Source: an uncultured Bacteroidales bacterium (GTDB taxonomy: Bacteria > Bacteroidota > Bacteroidia > Bacteroidales > UBA932). Taken from it: DNA of 5,966 bases. The stretch lies in the NCBI GenBank assembly GCA_946627685.1, contig CAMOVV010000084.1:1-5966 (forward strand), given 5' to 3'. The translations under genes were made by a program, and so were the position numbers. Below, in pieces: positions 1-5,220 of the stretch. The first letter of the stretch is position 1; every line of letters starts with the position of its first letter. The notes below the pieces were generated by a model that saw only the letters and a program-made list of their open reading frames with translations, had not been told where the DNA came from and searched no databases.

Positions 1-526
1 AGAATTCAATCTGCTCTATCACAAGGCTTTCAAGGTCCTGTTCGTCGAAATTCCGCAGGGGAAGGGTGTCGCCGCAGCTAAATTCGGTGGCCATCCTCAG
101 GGCATCGACCACGGTGACTATGCAGTCGAGGGCCGGAAGGGGGCTGCCGTCGTTGTACTGGGGTCCGAGGGCCGGGATGGAACAGATTGTCTGGGCGATG
201 GGGGCGGGCTCGCAGATGCCGCTGGCTTCAATCACGATATAGTCGAATTTCCCCTGTCTTGTCAGGTCGCAGAGCTGGTTCACGAGGTCCATTTTGAGGG
301 TGCAGCAGATGCAGCCGTTCTGCAGGGCCACGAGGGAATCGTCCCCTCCTCCCACAATTCCGCCCTTCTCAATCAGGGAAGCGTCGATGTTCACCTCTCC
401 CAAATCATTCACTATCACCGCAAACCTTATTCCCCTCCTGTTCGAGAGAATCCTGTTCACGAGAGTTGTCTTGCCGCTTCCAAGGTATCCGGTGAGCAGC
501 AGTACCGGAATTTTATTATTATCCAT
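1..526 (-). CDS. CobW/COG0523-family metallochaperone GTPase (5' part; 3' end beyond window)
   Basis: COG0523 proteins are P-loop G3E GTPases that deliver metal, often zinc or cobalt, to target proteins or cofactors. The window shows the first 175 codons; the frame is open to the left edge. Visible motifs are the Walker A GYLGSGKTT (residues 13-21), the IVND region (38-41), the family-defining metal-binding CxCC as GCICC (71-75), and the strand DYIVIEASG (95-103) followed by CEPAPIAQT. The guanine-recognition NKxD and the C-terminal CobW domain should lie outside the window. The ATG at 526-524 comes three bases after the rodA stop in the same frame (TAA, ACT, ATG). The region just upstream is AT-rich without a well-placed Shine-Dalgarno sequence. 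Position and spacing imply cotranscription with the elongasome genes. The true metal and client cannot be read from this fragment. CobW proper (cobalamin synthesis), a zinc chaperone or a nitrile-hydratase activator type are all formally open. The family call is firm and the subfamily unknown. Confidence 0.92.
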   Translation of the reverse strand, partial: MDNNKIPVLLLTGYLGSGKTTLVNRILSNRRGIRFAVIVNDLGEVNIDASLIEKGGIVGGGDDSLVALQNGCICCTLKMDLVNQLCDLTRQGKFDYIVIEASGICEPAPIAQTICSIPALGPQYNDGSPLPALDCIVTVVDALRMATEFSCGDTLPLRNFDEQDLESLVIEQIEF

Positions 527-529
527 AGT

Positions 530-1987
530 TTAAAAATATTTCTTTTCCTGCCTGTCGAGGGCTATGAAGATGAATAGCAGTATGGTGAAGGTCCAGAGGG
601 AAGAACCTCCGTAGCTGAGGAAGGGAAGGGGAATGCCGATGACGGGCATCAGGCCTATTGTCATGCCGATATTTATGAAAAGATGCATGAAGATGCAGGA
701 GGCCACGCAGTAGCCGTAAATCCGCGTGAACGGTTCCCGGCTCTTTTCCGCTCCCCGCAATATCCGCCATATCATCGTCACATACAGAATGATGACCAGG
801 GCGCAGCCGAGGAAACCCCATTCCTCTCCCACGGTGCAGAAGATGAAGTCGGTGGTCTGTTCCGGGACGAAGCCGTAGGTGGTCTGGGTGCCGTTCAGGA
901 ATCCCTTTCCCGAAAAACCTCCGGAACCGATGGCTATCATGCTTTGGTTCACGTTGTAACCCACTCCGGAGGGGTCTTCCTTCATTCCAAGGAGCACCTC
1001 GATTCTTTGTCTCTGGTGATCCTGGAGGACGTTGTTGAAAATGAAATCGGTGGAGAATATCAGGATGACGCCGGCGAGCAGTCCGAGGCACGACATGGTG
1101 AGGAAGCTGTCTTTGTTCCTCCAGGCTTTCACCATGAGTATGGGGATGGCGGCGACGGAAACTCCCAGCACCAGCCATACGGGTTTAATCTGTTTGACAA
1201 GGCCGGGAATATCAGGATTTTCGGCAAGGGAGGAGAAAATTGACGGGAGGAAGGCCGACAGGACGATGAGGGGGACGAAGATGAACAGCCACCTGAAAAT
1301 CCTTCCCGAGTCGAGGGCGTTGAAGAAGGATATGAGACCTATGAGGACCAGCATCGACACGAGGGGGGAGCAGGTGAGCGTCAGTATGAAAAGAAGGATG
1401 GCCATGCCTATGGCGACGAGAGTCCATCCGGAAAGGCCTTCCCTGTAGAGGACGAAGATGAAGCCGGTATAGACGAGGGCGGAGCCCGTCTCGCTTTCCG
1501 CCACTATCACCAGCATCGGCAGGCCTATGATTGCCGCCACGACAGCCAGGTCCTTGATTCTCGGCAGCTTGAACGAAGGCCGGGACATCACTGTCGCCAA
1601 AAGCAGGGAAGTGGTGATTTTCGACACTTCCGCCGGCTGGAAATTCACTACTCCGAAGTCGAACCAGGATTTGGACCCCTTTACGTCCGTCCCCAAAAAG
1701 ATGACGGCCACCAGCAGTATGAGGACGAACAGGTATGCCGGCACCGAGATGCCTTGCCACAGCTTCGGATTGATGGCGAAGAGGATGACAAGGGCCAGGA
1801 CTATGGATGTAAGTATCCATACGGCCTGTTTGCCGCACCTGAACTGGAAGTCGAAAATGGACGCGGGCTCGGAGGAGTGGATGGAAGCATAGATGTTCAC
1901 CCAGCCGATAAGGATGAGAATCAGGAAAATGAGTATAAGCTTCCAGTCGAGCGACTTGCCCAGGGCCCTTTCGTAGTTTCCTGCCAT
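530..1987 (-). CDS. rodA: RodA, SEDS-family peptidoglycan glycosyltransferase (long form)
   Basis: RodA polymerises lipid II into glycan strands in the membrane and works as a complex with PBP2. SEDS landmarks are GSKSWFDFG (104-112), FQPAEVSK (116-123), ETGSAL (166-171), HQRQR (324-328), EDPSGVGYN with the presumed catalytic D338, QSMIAIGSGG (348-357), GKGFLNGTQ (360-368), TDFIF (379-383) and PFLSYGGSS (455-463). The protein is 485 aa against about 370 in E. coli. The extra length lies mainly between residues 205 and 300 and contains additional hydrophobic segments (about 208-225, 231-250 and 269-288), predicting roughly 14 rather than 10 membrane helices. I recall similar lengths in other Bacteroidota, so this is probably a lineage trait rather than a defect. 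The motif usually written QPDLGT reads ESETGS here. The start ATG lies one base after the mrdA stop with only a weak, distant AGGG upstream, so translation is likely coupled. The TAA stop is in frame with, and three bases from, the next gene. Confidence 0.96.
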   Translation of the reverse strand: MAGNYERALGKSLDWKLILIFLILILIGWVNIYASIHSSEPASIFDFQFRCGKQAVWILTSIVLALVILFAINPKLWQGISVPAYLFVLILLVAVIFLGTDVKGSKSWFDFGVVNFQPAEVSKITTSLLLATVMSRPSFKLPRIKDLAVVAAIIGLPMLVIVAESETGSALVYTGFIFVLYREGLSGWTLVAIGMAILLFILTLTCSPLVSMLVLIGLISFFNALDSGRIFRWLFIFVPLIVLSAFLPSIFSSLAENPDIPGLVKQIKPVWLVLGVSVAAIPILMVKAWRNKDSFLTMSCLGLLAGVILIFSTDFIFNNVLQDHQRQRIEVLLGMKEDPSGVGYNVNQSMIAIGSGGFSGKGFLNGTQTTYGFVPEQTTDFIFCTVGEEWGFLGCALVIILYVTMIWRILRGAEKSREPFTRIYGYCVASCIFMHLFINIGMTIGLMPVIGIPLPFLSYGGSSLWTFTILLFIFIALDRQEKKYF

Positions 1988-1988
1988 A

Positions 1989-3842
1989 TCAATCGGTTTT
2001 TACCCTGGACATCAAATTCCCTTCAAGTACCCTGTCCTCCAGATACTTGCGGTCTTCGCTGATTTCTCCTTTCAGATATTTTTCCACCATCAGCGAGGCG
2101 ATGGGACAGGCCCATGTGGCTCCGAATCCGGCGTTTTCTATGTATGCTGCGATGGCGATTTTGGGGTTGTCCTTCGGCGCGAAGCAGATAAAGACGGAGT
2201 TGTCGGCTCCGCGAGGGTTCTGGGCCGTTCCCGTCTTGCCGCAGATGTCCAGGCCGGGGACGGCCGCTATGCTCGCCGTACCGCCCGAGCCGAATCCTGA
2301 GTTTACAGCCCTCCACATTCCCTGGATAACCTTCTTGTATTCAGTCGTGTCCACCATGGTGTACTGCCTTTCCTTGTATTTTTCGTCAAGCTCCACGCCC
2401 TCGGATTCCTTCACTATGTGGGGGATGACGTAGTAGCCGCGGTTGGCCACGGTGGCGCTGAGGTTTGCAATCTGCAATGGAGTCACGCCGATTTCTCCCT
2501 GGCCGATGGAAAGCGAAACTATGGTGGAGAACCTCCAGCCGCCCTTGCCGTAAATCCTGTTGTAGTACTTTGAGGTGGGGATGTTTCCTCCGAGTTCCGC
2601 GGGGAAGTCGCTGCCGAGTTTCCGGCCGAAACCCATGCTGAGGGTGTATTCCCTCCATTTGTCGAAAGCCTCCGCCGTGGAAGAATACTTCTTCCTGTTC
2701 TCCAGCACGTTCTTCAACACATAGCAGAAATATCCGTTGCAGGACATCATGACGGCCTGTTCAAGGTCCAGGGGGGAGGGGTGTCCGTGACAGCCGAGCT
2801 TGTGGCTGCCGCTGTAGTAATAGCCGTGGTTGCAGGGATATCTCATATCCGGGGTGAGCACCCCTTCCTCGAGGCCTATCAGGCCGTTCACCAGCTTGAA
2901 CACGGAACCCGGAGGGTAGGATGCCTGCACGGTGCGGTTGAACATGGGACGGTAGGGGTTCGCCGCTATTTCCTTGTAGTGCTTGCTGATATCGGCGAGC
3001 TGGCTCACGTCGATTCCCGGGCTGGACACCATGGCGAGAATCTCCCCGGTCGCCGGCTCGATGGCCACCACGCTGCCCACCTTGTTCTGCATGAGCTGCT
3101 GCCCGTATTGCTGGAGGGTGGCGTCGATTGTCGTCACTATGTCGTGTCCGGGGACGGCCTCCTTGTCCATCTCTCCGTCCATGTATCTGGTTTCTATCTG
3201 GTTGCGGGAGTTGCGAAGATAGATGTGGTAGCCCTTCTCTCCCCTCAGGTCCGCCTCCCTGGCCGCTTCGATTCCCGTTTTCCCGGCGTAGTCGCCCGAA
3301 CGGTAATTGTCCGGATGCTTTTTGATGTAGTCACCGTCCACTTCCGACACATAGCCGAGTAGGTTCCCTCCGGCGTTGACAGGATAGTCGCGGATGGACC
3401 TCACCTGACCCTTGAACCCGGGGAACTTGTACTGGATTTCGGCGAATTTCATGTAGGTCTCGGGGGGAATCTGCTTCAGGAGGGTCATGGCCTGGTAGCC
3501 GATTCTTTTGCGGTTCTTCTGGTACTCGGCCATCTTGGTCCGGATGAAGTCCGGCTCCTGTCCCAGGACGGAGGCGAGGAGAAGGGTGTCGAAAACTCCT
3601 GTCTCGCGGGGGGTTACGAGGATGTCGTAGGCCACCTTGTTGCCTACGAGGATGGTGCCGTTCCTGTCGTAGATGACCCCTCTCGTGGGGTAGATGATGT
3701 CATAGACCATGGAGTTGTTCCTCGCATCGGCCTTGTACTTGTCATCTATTATCTGGATAAAGAACAGCTTCACCAGGAGGATGCCGGCCGCAACCGCCAA
3801 CCCGATGATGAGCTTATCCGGTCTGTTATCGTAATCCTGCAA
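1989..3842 (-). CDS. mrdA: Penicillin-binding protein 2 (class B transpeptidase), TTG start
   Basis: PBP2 is the elongation-specific DD-transpeptidase that crosslinks glycan strands made by RodA; beta-lactams acylate its serine. The 617-aa product (E. coli about 633) has one membrane anchor at about residues 11-31. The pedestal/dimerisation domain covers about 50-235, with PTRGVIYDRNG near 52-62 and YAGKTGIE near 185-192. The transpeptidase domain covers about 255-592. Catalytic motifs are complete: SVFK (S313-K316, preceded by YPPG), SCN (367-369) and KTGTAQ (536-541). A Cys/His-rich loop (C337, H339, H347, C351, H352, H354) precedes SCN. The start is inferred to be TTG at 3842-3840: an in-frame TGA lies just upstream at 3863-3861 with no ATG or GTG between. 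The first internal ATG (codon 45) would remove the membrane anchor. The stop TGA (1991-1989) lies one base before the rodA ATG. The function is certain; the exact start is slightly less so. Confidence 0.96.
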   Translation of the reverse strand: MQDYDNRPDKLIIGLAVAAGILLVKLFFIQIIDDKYKADARNNSMVYDIIYPTRGVIYDRNGTILVGNKVAYDILVTPRETGVFDTLLLASVLGQEPDFIRTKMAEYQKNRKRIGYQAMTLLKQIPPETYMKFAEIQYKFPGFKGQVRSIRDYPVNAGGNLLGYVSEVDGDYIKKHPDNYRSGDYAGKTGIEAAREADLRGEKGYHIYLRNSRNQIETRYMDGEMDKEAVPGHDIVTTIDATLQQYGQQLMQNKVGSVVAIEPATGEILAMVSSPGIDVSQLADISKHYKEIAANPYRPMFNRTVQASYPPGSVFKLVNGLIGLEEGVLTPDMRYPCNHGYYYSGSHKLGCHGHPSPLDLEQAVMMSCNGYFCYVLKNVLENRKKYSSTAEAFDKWREYTLSMGFGRKLGSDFPAELGGNIPTSKYYNRIYGKGGWRFSTIVSLSIGQGEIGVTPLQIANLSATVANRGYYVIPHIVKESEGVELDEKYKERQYTMVDTTEYKKVIQGMWRAVNSGFGSGGTASIAAVPGLDICGKTGTAQNPRGADNSVFICFAPKDNPKIAIAAYIENAGFGATWACPIASLMVEKYLKGEISEDRKYLEDRVLEGNLMSRVKTD

Positions 3843-3874
3843 AGCGGAAGGTTTTAAGGTTCAGGCTCCTTCTC
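3843..3874 (-). other. 32-base mreD-mrdA intergenic leader
   Basis: This is the largest gap in the operon. On the minus strand it carries AAGGAG (3871-3866), which lies 23 bases before the TTG start, too far for normal Shine-Dalgarno use. It also contains a direct repeat AACCTT-AA-AACCTT (3861-3848). GAAGG (3872-3868) can pair with CCTTC (3851-3847) to form a weak five-pair stem that would bury the AAGGAG. No terminator-like hairpin with a U-tract is present, so transcription probably continues into mrdA. Any regulatory role is speculative. Confidence 0.4.
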
Positions 3875-4381
3875 TTACCTGTCATCCGGAGCGAGGAAGC
3901 CTACAACAAGCAAAGATAGCAAATATCCTGCAATCCAGGAGATGGAAAAACGTATGCCGTTGAATGCGAGTGACCGCGTTCCAGCCCCGTCTGCGAGGAT
4001 GTAAATGGCGAGGAAAACGGCCTGGACCATCAGTATCGCCGTGGAGAACTTTGCAAGGCCGATTTTCGGGACGGAGAGGTTGTCCTTCTTTTCGATTATC
4101 TCGTTGCCGGCGACAAGGCGGATTACGGGGTTCCGCAGGGCGGCCACGGGCACGAGGGCGAGGGCGTTCAGGCCCAGCACTCCGTCGGAGAAGAAGTCCA
4201 CCGCAAGGCCTGTGGCGAAGGCAATCAGCATAGCCGTCACGGGACTGTTCCTGAGGGGGATGCAGAGCACCATCACGGGAAGGATGGAAAGGGTGACGTA
4301 GGGGGAAACCCGCACGAAATCGCTCAGCAGCATCTGGGCCGCCAGCAAGAGGATGTACACGAGGATAAAATTGCGGTTCAT
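3875..4381 (-). CDS. mreD: MreD, rod-shape integral membrane protein
   Basis: MreD is a small polytopic inner-membrane protein of the elongasome that interacts with MreC; its precise molecular role is unsettled. The product is 168 aa, close to the usual 160-170, and very hydrophobic, with about five membrane segments: near 5-21, 28-43, 46-64, 70-84 and 113-131, with a further one near 143-163. The loop with D62, FFSDG at 63-67 and LGLNALAL at 69-76 resembles the conserved D...G.GLNA region of MreD. A charged cytoplasmic-type loop (EIIEKKD) lies near 94-100. Sequence conservation in this family is low, so the call rests on length, topology and its place between mreC and mrdA. The ATG at 4381 overlaps the mreC stop in an ATGA arrangement. 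It is the only start in the window with a well-spaced Shine-Dalgarno-like sequence. The stop is TAA at 3877-3875, followed by the only sizeable gap of the operon. Confidence 0.93.
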   Translation of the reverse strand: MNRNFILVYILLLAAQMLLSDFVRVSPYVTLSILPVMVLCIPLRNSPVTAMLIAFATGLAVDFFSDGVLGLNALALVPVAALRNPVIRLVAGNEIIEKKDNLSVPKIGLAKFSTAILMVQAVFLAIYILADGAGTRSLAFNGIRFSISWIAGYLLSLLVVGFLAPDDR

Positions 4382-5220
4382 TGTTTTTCCTCCCCGTAAG
4401 CCGTTATTTCAAGGGAGGTTATCTCCTCCCTTCCGATGTTCTCCACGACCACGGCGTATTTCAGGGTGGAGAAATCCTGGAAAAGGTTGACGCTTATCTC
4501 GTTGGTAGCCCCGTTCACGATGCGGGCCTCTCCCGTCGTGCCCAGGGGGATGTCAGGCGGGAAAATGGCTGAATATCCGCTGGTGAACACCGTGTCTCCG
4601 GGCTGGAACTTGAATTGGAGGGGAATCTCTTTCAGGACGGCTCCCCTTCGGGATTTTCCGTCCCAGGAAAGGGGTCCCACCGCCCCTTCGGTGCCCAGGC
4701 GGGCGCTGATGCTTATTTCCGGGTTCATGAAGGAGATGGCGTAGGAGTAATGCTTCTCGACGGCATCCACGATTCCGACGATGCCGGAGGGAGTGACGAT
4801 ACCGTCCTGGAGATGCACCCCGTCCTCACTGCCCTTGTCGATTATGAGGTAGTTGTGCTGCCGGTTGCGGCTGAGCTTCACTATCGTCGCGGGAATATAG
4901 CGGAAATCATCGCTTCTGACGAGCATTCCAGCCAGGGAATCGGCCCTTGCGTCCCTTTTTGCGGCCCCTTTTTCACCGAGGGCGAGCAGGAGTTTGTGGT
5001 TCTCTTCCGCCAGGGCCTTGTTCTGTTTCCCGAGGGAGAAGTATTGCAATACGCTCTGGGCCCCGCCCCAGACCTTTGCCTGGAAGAAATGCGCCTGCCT
5101 TGCGAGCCATATCCTCTGGAGGCTTCCGTTGGAGGAAACCATACGCAACGAGGCGATCTCCAGGATTATGAAGACCGCCAGGGTGAAAACGGCAGGGATT
5201 ATCTTCCTTTCTTTCGGCAT
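4378..5220 (-). CDS. mreC: MreC, elongasome scaffold and PBP2 activator
   Basis: MreC is a bitopic membrane protein whose extracytoplasmic beta-domains bind PBP2 and switch the RodA-PBP2 synthase on; it also bridges to MreB and MreD. The 280-aa product has a short basic cytoplasmic end (MPKERK) and one membrane helix at about residues 8-28. A helical, probably coiled-coil stretch follows at about 60-88 (KQNKALAEENHKLLLAL). The two-lobed MreC domain covers about 108-265. Family signatures are NYLIIDKGSEDGV near 123-135, GIVTPSGIVGIV near 140-151, and TSGYSAIFPPDIPLG near 213-227. The length is normal. The ATG at 5220 follows the mreB TAA with no gap and no Shine-Dalgarno-like sequence just upstream, so translation is probably coupled to mreB. 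The TGA stop (4380-4378) overlaps the mreD start. The last codons (GEEK) also supply the mreD ribosome-binding sequence. The N-terminal half is divergent, as is usual for this family. Confidence 0.96.
   Translation of the reverse strand: MPKERKIIPAVFTLAVFIILEIASLRMVSSNGSLQRIWLARQAHFFQAKVWGGAQSVLQYFSLGKQNKALAEENHKLLLALGEKGAAKRDARADSLAGMLVRSDDFRYIPATIVKLSRNRQHNYLIIDKGSEDGVHLQDGIVTPSGIVGIVDAVEKHYSYAISFMNPEISISARLGTEGAVGPLSWDGKSRRGAVLKEIPLQFKFQPGDTVFTSGYSAIFPPDIPLGTTGEARIVNGATNEISVNLFQDFSTLKYAVVVENIGREEITSLEITAYGEEKQ
4389..4395 (-). promoter_or_regulatory. Shine-Dalgarno-like site of mreD
   Basis: The minus strand reads GGGGAGG here, seven bases (AAAAACA) before the mreD ATG at 4381. This is a textbook spacing and strength. 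The same bases encode the Gly-Glu-Glu codons at the end of mreC. It is notable because the other visible starts (mreC, mrdA, rodA, COG0523 gene) have no comparable site, and Bacteroidota generally make little use of Shine-Dalgarno pairing. Its activity is inferred from position only; it could be a chance product of the codons. Confidence 0.55.

Noticed and set aside
530..560. AT-rich stretch at the end of rodA as a transcription terminator
   Set aside because: There is no GC-rich inverted repeat before the T-run, and the next gene starts three bases after the stop.
519..1178. 219-codon minus-strand frame overlapping the end of rodA
   Set aside because: It is an out-of-frame reading of rodA rich in Arg, His and Pro, typical of a shifted frame. 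The rodA frame carries all the SEDS motifs.
683..1243. 186-codon open frame on the plus strand antisense to rodA
   Set aside because: Its product is rich in His, Gly, Glu and Asp without domain character, and it lies wholly opposite a clearly conserved SEDS gene. It is a shadow of GC-rich codon use.
1212..1838. 208-codon minus-strand frame inside rodA, considered as evidence of a frameshift
   Set aside because: The rodA frame is continuous from start to stop with membrane segments throughout, so no frameshift is needed.
2781..3362. 193-codon open frame on the plus strand antisense to mrdA
   Set aside because: It looks superficially protein-like (Val, Ala and His rich) but is fully antisense to the conserved PBP2 pedestal and catalytic domain, with no recognisable motif.
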